A DNA stretch of 7,894 bases from CAZQEZ01 sp964592475. GTDB lineage: Bacteria > Bacteroidota > Bacteroidia > Cytophagales > Cyclobacteriaceae. Positions 1 through 6,942 of the stretch are shown piece after piece. Both the position numbers and the translations under genes were made by a program. The stretch lies in NCBI GenBank assembly GCA_964592475.1, contig CAZQEZ010000180.1, positions 1 to 7,894 of the forward strand. The letters are read 5' to 3'. Numbering within the stretch: the stretch's first letter is position 1; the number at the start of each line of letters is the position of its first letter. The notes under the pieces were generated by a model that was given only the letters and a program-made list of their open reading frames with translations, was not told the DNA's origin and ran no database searches.

Positions 1-234
1 ATGACGGATTAGAGGGTGCGGGCTACGTTTAAATAGAAACGTCATTAGTATCTTACGCTTATTGTCCCGATGATTTGTAAAGAGAAAAAACTTCGCGTGA
101 TCTTATAAAACTCTCGCTTACCAGCATCAATATCATAGGAGTATAGTATCTCCCCTAAAAAATTTTTCTTCGTAGCTGTTTTATTTTTTCAAAATTAAAA
201 ATTATCTTGTGGAGAAAAACAACATTATTGATCT

Positions 235-490
235 ATGCACACTAAATCAATTTCATCTACATCGCCTGTATACGTGCCAAGCGGAAGATTTTCAGGTATA
301 ACCTATTTTATTTTAGCGGTATCTACTGTTGTAATATTGCCGATTTTAATTATCATCAATTTCTTTTATTACCTGGTACTCGCCCATTATTTATATCAAT
401 CTAATTGTTACTGTTCTTACAGGCGTTGTATTGGGGGGCCAGTATTTTTCCAATAATAAAGTTTGGAAAGGTAAGGTCTTATCAACATAA
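235..490 (+). pseudogene. Short frameshifted membrane-protein gene
   Basis: Reading from the ATG at 235 gives a protein with a polar N-terminus containing the motif YVPSGRFSG and one clear hydrophobic segment (about residues 23-50). It then turns into an implausible Cys/Arg/Tyr-rich tail that stops at 454-456. Shifting one base forward in the T-rich run near 361-368 gives a much better continuation, TWYSPIIYINLIVTVLTGVV, followed by a hydrophilic tail and a stop at 488-490. The joined product would be about 84 residues with two membrane segments. From memory it resembles the N-terminal part of longer Bacteroidota membrane proteins of unknown function that have a Tyr-x-Pro-Ser-Gly-Lys/Arg start and a Trp-Tyr-x-Pro...Tyr-Ile-Asn motif; I cannot name the family. 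If that is right, the gene is both frameshifted and truncated. A homopolymer sequencing error is an alternative for the frameshift, but not for the short length. Confidence 0.45.
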
Positions 491-553
491 TTAATAAATG
501 ATCCAGTTAATTTCTAAAATTGACTACAAATCATTATTTTTATAGCCAAAGTA

Positions 554-561
554 TAAGTTTG
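554..561 (+). promoter_or_regulatory. Possible Bacteroidota -7 box before the NfeD/SPFH operon
   Basis: TAAGTTTG matches the Bacteroidota -7 consensus TAnnTTTG and lies 18 bases before the ATG at 580, which would give a very short leader. No good -33 TTG/TTTG is present at the usual spacing (the nearest TTG, at 520-522, is too far), so this is only a candidate. Confidence 0.25.
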
Positions 562-579
562 TATTAAAAAATTACAATT

Positions 580-1218
580 ATGATTGCCATCTATATTTTT
601 GCAACAGTATTTGGCTTAGGCGTATTATTGGTAGATATGTTCATGATGTTTACCGGTTCCGTAGGTGGTGATGATCACGGGGGAGGTGGTGACCACGATG
701 GCGGAGGAGATGACGGGGGTGGCGATGATGCGGGAGCCACCGAGGTAATAGATGCCGCTCATGCTTCAGTACACCCTGACGGTTCATATGTAAGCCATCA
801 TCAGTCCTCACGCCGTGGTACATTTATATTACGTACCCTGGGCATATTTAGGCATTTTATTTATTTCTGTATCGGTTTTGGTCCTATAGGCTTGTATGCA
901 GAAGCCACCCACCAATCAGCACCCCTTTTGGCAGTAGCAGTAGGGATAGTTGTAGCGTTAATTGCCGCGGCTTTTCGCCGATTTCAATCTGATAAGCTGG
1001 ACTCAACCGTGAAGGATGCCGAGCTGCTAATGGAACAAGGAAAAGTGCTGGTCAGTATCAATCCCGGGCAAATGGGTAAGGTACGCATTCATTTTGGTGG
1101 TATGAACATCGACAGGTTTGCCCGGGCAAAAAACTCCACGGATGCTTTTAAAGTAGGAGATAAAATTCAAGTACATGAAGTAAAGGAAGATATAGTGGTT
1201 GTAGAACACGCAATTTAA
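580..1218 (+). CDS. NfeD/YqiJ-like membrane protein with OB-fold tail
   Basis: This is a 212-residue membrane protein. A first transmembrane helix spans about residues 2-24. A low-complexity linker rich in Gly, Asp and His follows (about 29-52), then a hydrophilic stretch. Two more hydrophobic segments lie at about 86-106 and 114-132, and a soluble C-terminal domain of beta-strand character covers about 150-212. The tail has the pattern of NfeD-type OB folds: GKVLVSINPGQMGKVRI, then an A-R-A element, then a VGDKIQVHEV strand and a hydrophobic last strand. In known pairs such as YqiJ-YqiK, NfeD-family proteins are encoded beside SPFH/flotillin-type proteins and are thought to act with them at the membrane. 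Here two SPFH genes follow directly, 23 bp downstream, which strongly supports the call. The Gly/Asp/His linker is unusual and may bind cations (inference). The ATG start is preceded by an A/T-rich leader without Shine-Dalgarno, as is common in this phylum. Confidence 0.8.
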   Translation: MIAIYIFATVFGLGVLLVDMFMMFTGSVGGDDHGGGGDHDGGGDDGGGDDAGATEVIDAAHASVHPDGSYVSHHQSSRRGTFILRTLGIFRHFIYFCIGFGPIGLYAEATHQSAPLLAVAVGIVVALIAAAFRRFQSDKLDSTVKDAELLMEQGKVLVSINPGQMGKVRIHFGGMNIDRFARAKNSTDAFKVGDKIQVHEVKEDIVVVEHAI

Positions 1219-1241
1219 TCATTTAAACTAAATACATTAGA

Positions 1242-2663
1242 ATGAAACATTTCAAATTTAAAAATCTGTTGCTCGTGGCATTAGCCGTGGAGGTGGCTAA
1301 ACTATCCGTGCCCAGCCAATACACGGGTGAGTTTGCCCGGGCGCAATTATTTGATTCTGGTTCTGCCATTATAAGTGGAATCGTGGGAGTCATTGCCTTC
1401 TTTATATTATTAAGCATATTCAAAGCTTTTATTAAAGTTACTTTTCCGGATAAAATACTGGTAGTAACAGGTAGGGAAAAAATAAAAAATGGTAAAAAGT
1501 TTGGCTTCAGCATTGATCGTGGACGCACCACCATAATACCATTCTTTCAAAGTGTAGATAATTTAGACCTGCGTATCCTTCCGGTAAATGTACAGGTAGA
1601 CGGGGTGAATTCAGCCAATGGTATCACCGTAGGTGCCGATGCTACTGCTTGTGTATGTATCGACGACGATGACGAAGCCATGCTTTACAGCGCGGTGGAA
1701 AGACTGATGGGAAAATCTTACGCGGAAATTAAAGACCAGGTGCAGAAAACACTGATCGGTAATTTTAGGGGGGCTCTCAACAGGGCTACACCACTGGAAG
1801 CCATTGGTATGGAAGACTATGACGAAAGCCCTCCAATGGAATTGAAGAAACCGGCATCAGAAGGTGATCGGGCCCAGTTTAGAAAAGAAATGATAGAGGA
1901 TATTAATAGCGACATCACAGCATTTGGCATGAGGGTGGTTTCTGTTTCTTTACAAAATATCTGGGATAGCTCCAATTACATCGCCAACCTTTCCAAGGAG
2001 AAACTTAGCAAAAAACGTGAAGAGGTTGAAATTGAAGAAGCACGATTAAAATCATTGGCCGAAAAAGTGGAATCAGATGCCAGAAGGGAAATAGACCTGG
2101 CCCAATCCAAAGCAAAAGAGTCAGTGCTTAACATTCGTGAGCAATTGGAAATGTACCGCCGGGAAAGTGAGGCCAGTATTGACCAGGCTCGCAATGAAGC
2201 CAAGAGTAAAATTTCGGAGCAATACAATAAAGGGCAGGCCGAAATTGAAACGCTGCGCAGGGACTTGCAGGAACTGAAAAACCAGACCGAATTGCTTATA
2301 AAAGAAAACGCGGATAAAGAAGCCCGCACAATAGTGGCCAAAGGTGAAGAACGATCTTCCGAAATAATTGAAAATGCAAAAAACAGCATATTGGAGCAAA
2401 AAATAAAGTTGATGGAAAGCAATAAAGGTGTAGGCAACCTGGTACTTTTTGTTCAGCAGCAATTGCCCTACCTCTATGAAGCCTTTAAAAAGAACGCGGC
2501 TCAGGCCAAAGTCCAGTCATTGCTGATCATGGACAAAGAAGAAGGATTTAAGTCGGCAGTGAACCGTGGCCCGGAATCGTTCGGGTACTTCCTGCAACAA
2601 CTGGAAAAATCAATGGGCATAAGCCTGAAAGAAATTATGACTGTACCAACTCAAAAGAATTAA
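1242..2663 (+). CDS. SPFH/band 7 (flotillin-like) protein, first of two
   Basis: This is a 473-residue protein. It has a weakly hydrophobic N-terminal stretch (about 7-18), then a strong transmembrane segment at about 42-65. An SPFH/band 7 domain follows (about 66-245), opening with PDKILVVTGREK and a GRTTIIPFFQSVDNLDL element typical of flotillin-like proteins. A long charged coiled coil rich in Ala, Glu, Lys and Arg covers about 250-395 and is followed by a helical C-terminal region. SPFH proteins oligomerise into rings or cages at the membrane and organise membrane domains or hold partner proteases and channels; which applies here cannot be read from the sequence. The upstream NfeD-like gene and the second SPFH gene 3 bp downstream indicate one operon and probably one complex. 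An N-terminal stretch of about 40 residues before the membrane helix is longer than in its paralogue. Inside the SPFH domain a Cys-x-Cys pair (137 and 139) precedes four Asp residues (141-144). The start is the first ATG after the upstream stop; no Shine-Dalgarno is visible. Confidence 0.85.
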   Translation: MKHFKFKNLLLVALAVEVAKLSVPSQYTGEFARAQLFDSGSAIISGIVGVIAFFILLSIFKAFIKVTFPDKILVVTGREKIKNGKKFGFSIDRGRTTIIPFFQSVDNLDLRILPVNVQVDGVNSANGITVGADATACVCIDDDDEAMLYSAVERLMGKSYAEIKDQVQKTLIGNFRGALNRATPLEAIGMEDYDESPPMELKKPASEGDRAQFRKEMIEDINSDITAFGMRVVSVSLQNIWDSSNYIANLSKEKLSKKREEVEIEEARLKSLAEKVESDARREIDLAQSKAKESVLNIREQLEMYRRESEASIDQARNEAKSKISEQYNKGQAEIETLRRDLQELKNQTELLIKENADKEARTIVAKGEERSSEIIENAKNSILEQKIKLMESNKGVGNLVLFVQQQLPYLYEAFKKNAAQAKVQSLLIMDKEEGFKSAVNRGPESFGYFLQQLEKSMGISLKEIMTVPTQKN

Positions 2664-2666
2664 ATC

Positions 2667-3956
2667 ATGAATATATATGTAGCAACATTCGTTTTTATCG
2701 CTTTGATAGTCTTCACTCTGGTGATTCAGCTGATAAGCAATATGAAAATCGTGGGCGGTAATGAACTGGGTATAAAAAGCGGCACAAGCAAACGAAAAGG
2801 ATTTTCTATGATCAGTGGTGGCCGTATGTTCATTATTCCTCTGATCAATAAATTTGCCAAAATGGACCTAACCCCTCACACCATTGAAGTGGTAGTAGAT
2901 TCAGCCATAGCTGCCGGCGTGATTCCCCTGAAAGTAAAAGCAACCGTGAGTATAGGAGTAGCTGCCAGTACGTCGGGCAGGGAAAGAGCCTGTACGCGCA
3001 TTTTGCCACTTACCCGCGACTGGGAAGAACTAAAAAGTGTGGCCGGATATATCATAGAAGGGCACCTGCGTGACTCTATTGCCACTATGACTCCCGAGCA
3101 GGTAATGCGCGACAAAGATATCCTTGTATCCAAGATGATCAATGTATGTAAAAGTGACCTGGAGAATATTGGCCTGGAAATAATTACCATGAACATAGCC
3201 GATGTGGATGATCACCGGTTGGATGGCGTAGATGAACCTGATCTGTATATAGCCTTGCTCAAGAGAATTCAATCTACCGATGCTCAAGCCAAAGCCAGGG
3301 TGGCCCAGGCCCGCTCTACTGCCGAAGCAACCAGTCAACAAATTTCCAGGGAGGCAGAAATAAAAGTGCGTGAATTGGAAAATGAGCTGGAACAACTGAG
3401 AGCACGTACTAAAGTGACCATTCAGGAGCTGAAACAGGATGAGAAAATCGGTATTGAAAAAGCGATCAGGGATGCCGAAGCCAGTAAAGCTTCCATATTG
3501 GCGGAGATAAGCTCAGAAAAAGAAAATGCTAATTTCCTCAGAAATAAATACAAAGCTGAAATCATTACCTCGGCTGAAGCTACCAGGGATAAAATGATAT
3601 TGCGGGCAGAACAGGAGGCAGCCAAAATTACCGGTAAAGCCCAGGGTGAGATCAATGAATTGAAAAGAACCATCGATTTTGTCAATAAAAATCCAAAAGG
3701 CCTGCAAACCTACATCATTGAAAATTTCAGGAGCATAGTAGAGCCATTTGCCGAAACACTGGCCATGTTCCCGGTTGATAATGTATCGGTTATCACCGGA
3801 GCCGATGGAAAGCACGACCCTATTTCCGGAATACATCCGCATGCTATAGATGAAATGCGCAATAAGCTTTTAAATGAAAATATGGGAGCAATATATGCCG
3901 ACAAGCTAAAGAAAAATAATGACCCTGATGATAACAATGATTCAGGCGAGGAATAG
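2667..3956 (+). CDS. SPFH/band 7 (flotillin-like) protein, second of two
   Basis: This is a 429-residue protein with an N-terminal transmembrane helix (about 4-24). An SPFH domain follows (about 25-185), beginning KIVGGNELGIKSG and containing GGRMFIIPLINKFAKMDL, the counterpart of the IIPFFQSVDNLDL element in its neighbour. A coiled coil of Ala/Glu/Lys/Arg heptads covers about 200-335. The C-terminal part contains a short hydrophobic helix and ends in an acidic, Asn/Asp-rich tail (about 415-429). Similarity to the preceding protein is clear in architecture but low in sequence, so the two diverged long ago and are unlikely to be redundant. By analogy with HflK/HflC and flotillin-1/-2 they may form an alternating hetero-oligomer (inference). 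It starts 3 bp after the previous stop, so it is translationally linked to it. A candidate terminator follows at 3997-4049. Confidence 0.85.
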   Translation: MNIYVATFVFIALIVFTLVIQLISNMKIVGGNELGIKSGTSKRKGFSMISGGRMFIIPLINKFAKMDLTPHTIEVVVDSAIAAGVIPLKVKATVSIGVAASTSGRERACTRILPLTRDWEELKSVAGYIIEGHLRDSIATMTPEQVMRDKDILVSKMINVCKSDLENIGLEIITMNIADVDDHRLDGVDEPDLYIALLKRIQSTDAQAKARVAQARSTAEATSQQISREAEIKVRELENELEQLRARTKVTIQELKQDEKIGIEKAIRDAEASKASILAEISSEKENANFLRNKYKAEIITSAEATRDKMILRAEQEAAKITGKAQGEINELKRTIDFVNKNPKGLQTYIIENFRSIVEPFAETLAMFPVDNVSVITGADGKHDPISGIHPHAIDEMRNKLLNENMGAIYADKLKKNNDPDDNNDSGEE

Positions 3957-3996
3957 CTTTTTTTGCAACCGGTAATTGTTGCTATAATTGGTATTG

Positions 3997-4049
3997 AACC
4001 GGTAAATTGGCGAACAGTAAATGCTGCTTGCTAGTTGACCGGTTTTTTT
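3997..4049 (+). terminator. Candidate terminator after the NfeD/SPFH operon
   Basis: AACCGGT at 3997-4003 is the exact reverse complement of ACCGGTT at 4038-4044, whose last bases begin a run of seven T (4043-4049). The intervening 34 bases make a long loop with only weak internal pairing, so it is not a classic compact hairpin. Its place 40 bp after the last operon gene and the T-run support a termination role. A further AACCGGT at 3967-3973 could compete for pairing. Confidence 0.45.
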
Positions 4050-4162
4050 GTTGCCGGGGACATGTAGTAGGAGAGTTATGCCCGGGCTGTGTTCTAAATT
4101 CATGGCTTACCCAAAAATCTAATGCAATTACTTACACCGGATAGGATATATGCTATTTTTTT

Positions 4163-4190
4163 GGTATTTCCTGAAAAATATCATTTTTTT
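4163..4190 (+). terminator. Weak AU-rich hairpin with T-run before the porin gene
   Basis: GGTATTT (4163-4169) can pair with AAATATC (4176-4182), including one G-T pair, over a six-base loop. A run of seven T (4184-4190) follows. The stem is A/T-rich and weak. It lies in the 293-bp gap between the SPFH operon and the porin gene, so it could be a second read-through stop, a leader structure, or chance in AT-rich DNA. Confidence 0.22.
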
Positions 4191-4249
4191 CATTAGCCAT
4201 TTTCCTGATAATTGCAATCGTAAATTATCATTTAAAAACCGGATTGCTG

Positions 4250-5575
4250 ATGACTGGAAAAAAAGCTCCTTATTTAATGCTATTAATCTTTGCTTTAAAT
4301 GTTTCACATACTTTACAGGCACAGGAGGAAAAAGACAGTATAGAACATCCGGAGATCATCTGGGAAGGCATGGATGTGGATCATAGCTATGCTCCTCTGT
4401 CATTAACGCTTTCGGAAGATGGAAGAAAATTCGTGAGGTTTCTCATCTGGCACCAGCAGTGGATTACTACCAATAACCTGGCCATCGCGGAAGACAATCT
4501 TCAGCTTAGCTCCTTCGTGCGCCGGTCCAGGTTCCTGGCATTTGCCCAGGTATCTCCCCGGTTTTTAATACTTACTCATTTTGGATTAAATAATTTAAAT
4601 ACACAAAGCCTCACTGCCACCGGAAACAATGGCAATGGTCCCCAAATATTTTTACATGACGCCTGGGTAGAGTTTAAAATTTCGCAGGGTAAGCAAATAT
4701 TTGTAGGTGGGGGGTTGCATTATTGGAAAGGCATGACTCGCATGAGCAATGAAAGTACCCTAAACTTTATGACCATCGACAATAGCCGTCCCTTCGCGCA
4801 TTGGCATTCACTGGGCATTACCGATCAATTTGCCCGTCACCTGGGTATGTATGTAAAAGGTGAGATAGGAAAATTTGATTACCGCCTGGCTTTCAATAAT
4901 CCATTGCTGCCTGCCAATTCGATAGGAGCCGGTAAGGATTTTGGTGGTAAAAGCGACCTAACCTATACGGGCTCCTCTGTAAATAATGCCGATAGTACCA
5001 CGGTAGGAAATACCATTGTGGAAGGATACTTTCGCTACGATTTCTTGCAAAAAGAATCGACAAAGCTTCCCTTTCAGGTAGGTACTTACTTTGGTGGAAA
5101 GAAAGTTTTTGGAATTGGTGCCGGTTTTTTTGCCCAACCCAATGGCATGTACAACAATGTAACCAACCAACACCAGGATGTATCGCATTTCGGACTGGAT
5201 GCTTACCTGGATCATCCGATAGGTAGATCAAATGGCATCAATGCCTATGCTTCGCTGATGCGGTTCAACTATGGTGAAAACTATATGTCGCGCTGGGCAG
5301 GAACAGGAATTAATCTTTACGGCCATTTGGGATTTTACCTTCACACGCTTAGGGTAATGCCTTATGCTAGTTTGCAGGTGGGTGATTACCAGGCTTTCGA
5401 GCAAAATATAACCGCCCAAAGCTTTGGCATTAATTACCTGATCAATAAGCACCACGCCAAAATAACGCTTGATTACCACCAAATATTAAATAGTCCGTTG
5501 GAGGCAGGTTTGGATGCTTCCGGTCGTCCAATTGATGTGAAACAAGTGCGACTGCAACTGCATGTATTTTTGTAA
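4250..5575 (+). CDS. Outer-membrane porin, OprO/OprP-like beta-barrel
   Basis: From the ATG at 4250 this encodes 441 residues. Residues 1-24 form a signal peptide: Lys-Lys near the start, a hydrophobic core LMLLIFAL, and a likely cut after LQA before QEEK. The mature protein alternates amphipathic strands rich in aromatics and Gly with polar loops. It contains an early Arg-rich strand SFVRRSRFLAFAQVSPRF (about 88-105) like the one near the start of OprO/OprP-type porins. It ends in a strand finishing VRLQLHVFL, consistent with outer-membrane barrel insertion. The reading frame is open to a TTG at 4244, but the ATG six bases later is the better start and leaves a normal signal peptide. The role is passage of solutes across the outer membrane; the substrate cannot be inferred, and phosphate selectivity should not be assumed. 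A gap of nearly 300 bp and a terminator-like element separate it from the SPFH operon, so it is probably a separate transcript. A hairpin with T-run lies just downstream. Confidence 0.72.
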   Translation: MTGKKAPYLMLLIFALNVSHTLQAQEEKDSIEHPEIIWEGMDVDHSYAPLSLTLSEDGRKFVRFLIWHQQWITTNNLAIAEDNLQLSSFVRRSRFLAFAQVSPRFLILTHFGLNNLNTQSLTATGNNGNGPQIFLHDAWVEFKISQGKQIFVGGGLHYWKGMTRMSNESTLNFMTIDNSRPFAHWHSLGITDQFARHLGMYVKGEIGKFDYRLAFNNPLLPANSIGAGKDFGGKSDLTYTGSSVNNADSTTVGNTIVEGYFRYDFLQKESTKLPFQVGTYFGGKKVFGIGAGFFAQPNGMYNNVTNQHQDVSHFGLDAYLDHPIGRSNGINAYASLMRFNYGENYMSRWAGTGINLYGHLGFYLHTLRVMPYASLQVGDYQAFEQNITAQSFGINYLINKHHAKITLDYHQILNSPLEAGLDASGRPIDVKQVRLQLHVFL

Positions 5576-5594
5576 AAGGCTGGAGATAGATGAT

Positions 5595-5613
5595 AGCGGG
5601 TAACGCTTTTTTT
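5595..5613 (+). terminator. Rho-independent-type terminator after the porin gene
   Basis: AGCG (5595-5598) pairs with CGCT (5604-5607) over the five-base loop GGTAA, running directly into seven T (5607-5613). The stem is short but GC-rich and lies 20 bp past the stop codon. Confidence 0.55.
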
Positions 5614-6092
5614 GTAGGTTATACAGTTTAAGGTAGAACTGTTTACCACAATACTATATGAAAAGTAGCCTGGTATAAATAATTTGTATAAAAACCGGTA
5701 AAAATTCGGCAAAATTATACTTAAAATCACAATTATATACTCATGCTTAATTAAGCCAATCTTTATGTAGGAGGGCGTATGGCAATATTTTCAATGTATA
5801 TTGAATTAAAGTGCTAAATACAGCAGAGCAACTGGACTCTTTGTTTTCGACATTGCAATAGAACTGAGACGGCTTTTTTCTGTTAGCATCAATCATGTTC
5901 GATGAAACTATTGAAAAGCTAAAATCAGAAGGCTGGATTGAATCGAAGAATTGATTAGACTAATGCAGGCCTATGACTATGAAAATAAGATATAGTTTAA
6001 TAAAATAATAAATAGACACCCATGAACGAAAAATATTTAATTCGTAATAAATAATACATATTATTAAAGAAAACATAAAAAATAGATAAAAA
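5614..6092. other. Gene-poor AT-rich stretch with decayed coding fragments
   Basis: No intact gene is visible on either strand. A small inverted repeat, ACAGTT (5623-5628) with AACTGT (5637-5642), lies just past the porin terminator, and an isolated ACCGGT occurs at 5694-5699. Coding-like remnants at 5811-5954 are listed separately. From about 5990 to 6092 the sequence becomes very A/T-rich with short stop-filled frames. Confidence 0.5.
5811..5954 (+). pseudogene. Possible decayed coding remnant
   Basis: One frame reads VLNTAEQLDSLFSTLQ, then two close stops (5859-5861 and 5865-5867), then DGFFLLASI and MFDETIEKLKSEGWIESKN to a stop at 5952-5954. Both open pieces share the frame and have protein-like amphipathic composition, suggesting one old gene interrupted by nonsense changes. 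The second piece could itself be a 19-residue peptide from the ATG at 5895. I recognise no family, and chance is a real alternative at this length. Confidence 0.22.
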
Positions 6093-6108
6093 TGCCAAGC
6101 CTTTTGCG

Positions 6109-6311
6109 CTGGCTTCAATTCGGGCGCCCCGAGGGCTTGCCAGGCGCTCTGGCTTCATCTCGGGTGTCCCGAGCGTTTTCCCCGAGTCTCTGGCAACGTT
6201 TCGGGTAACCCGAGGAGGCCCAAGCCTGCCTGGCAGCGTTTCGGGTAACCCCGAAAGCTCCCCAGCGTCTACGGGAGCATTTCGGGCCGCCCGGAAAGCT
6301 TCCCGGAGTAT
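6109..6311. repeat. Array of five imperfect 40-41 bp hairpin-forming tandem repeats
   Basis: Units start at 6109, 6149, 6190, 6230 and 6271 and are 40, 41, 40, 41 and 41 bp long. Four open with CTGGC; the fifth opens with ACGGG. Every unit has CGGG at its positions 13-16, followed by three or four bases and a CCCG/CCCGA half. Examples are CTCGGG-TGT-CCCGAG at 6159-6173 and TTTCGGG-TAAC-CCCGAAA at 6239-6256. Some junctions also form hairpins: GCCAG (6139-6143) with CTGGC (6149-6153), and GCTCCC (6257-6262) with GGGAGC (6273-6278). A similar element, AAGCC (6097-6101) with GGCTT (6111-6115), precedes the first unit. The block is strikingly GC-rich between AT-rich flanks. The lengths are not multiples of three and no long frame crosses it, so it is not a protein repeat. 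Transcription orientation is unknown. Confidence 0.8.
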
Positions 6312-6942
6312 CTGGTCACCAATCTCACGTCCTGGAATTACCCCCTGATCAAAATTCTATTTCCGGATAATCGGTGAGTTAGAAGTTGAGCTATTTCAGC
6401 AACTCATCGCCTGCCAGAATTGTAAACCTTAGTTCATCCTTACTCCCATAGCCTATTGGTCACAAATCCACAACCCTACTGATTTAGCCCGTTTTGGGGC
6501 TCTTGCCCACTGTAATTAATAGCACAGGGCTGCTCCCCGAGCTATTGACTTTGACTCTTCGGGCTTTAAGAAGTTTTAAGCTGCAGGCAATGTTTTCAAT
6601 CTCATTGTCTTTACCTTTTTTGTTGTGAGCTCATTACATTTTGATGGAAGGGTGACATTTGCACCAAGACACTTTTTGTTGAATTTGCCAGTGAAGCATA
6701 TTTATATTTGACTGGAATTAATTATTATTTAAGTTGTTGCACCAAATTGTAGATAGTATAAATTAATTATATTTCTTATTGCCAACACGTTATTTATAAA
6801 TAATAGTATTAAATGTTTGGTATTATACAGGTATTTTACAATTATTAAAATTTAATTTTTTATTTTTTTGATTTTTGAAATAGTTTATTTTATTTTAGTC
6901 AGTATAATAAATATTTTATGTAAACAAAAAACTCTTATCACG
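6312..6942. other. Non-coding stretch between repeat array and DUF6261 gene
   Basis: No convincing gene is seen on either strand. The first part (to about 6590) has mixed composition and several small inverted repeats: AGCCC (6486-6490) with GGGCT (6497-6501), and CCCGA (6536-6540) with TCGGG (6559-6563). A tandem TTGACT pair lies at 6545-6556. Direct repeats include TGGTCACCAATC (6313-6324) with TGGTCACAAATC (6457-6468), and TTGCACCAA at 6659-6667 and 6737-6745. From about 6700 it is very AT-rich and forms the leader of the following gene. Confidence 0.5.
6679..6710 (+). promoter_or_regulatory. Candidate Bacteroidota promoter upstream of DUF6261 gene
   Basis: TATATTTG at 6703-6710 fits the -7 consensus TAnnTTTG, with TTG at 6679-6681 placed 21 bases upstream as a -33 element. 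If used, it would give a 5' untranslated leader of more than 200 bases before the ATG at 6943. AT-rich DNA produces such matches by chance. Confidence 0.3.

Noticed and set aside
1976..2462. Minus-strand ORFs inside the first SPFH gene
   Set aside because: They are Ser/Phe/Leu-rich antisense readings of coiled-coil Glu/Lys codons, a common artefact.
580..3956. Dedicated anti-phage defence system
   Set aside because: There is no nuclease, NTPase, toxin or nucleotide-signalling domain in the cluster. NfeD plus SPFH alone fits membrane organisation better.
4150..4386. Plus-strand ORF overlapping the porin start
   Set aside because: Most of it overlaps the porin signal peptide and N-terminus in another frame, and its composition is not protein-like. 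The porin frame is clearly the real one.
5473..5730. Minus-strand ORF of 85 residues over the porin 3' end
   Set aside because: It runs antisense through the porin end and terminator and has unlikely composition; it is a shadow frame.
6109..6311. CRISPR array
   Set aside because: The units are diverged along their whole length and are contiguous. There is no alternation of identical repeats with unique spacers and no cas gene in the window.
6868..6942. N-terminal extension of the DUF6261 protein from a TTG, resembling a membrane anchor
   Set aside because: The hydrophobic residues come from translating AT-rich leader. The ATG at 6943 gives the family-typical N-terminus.
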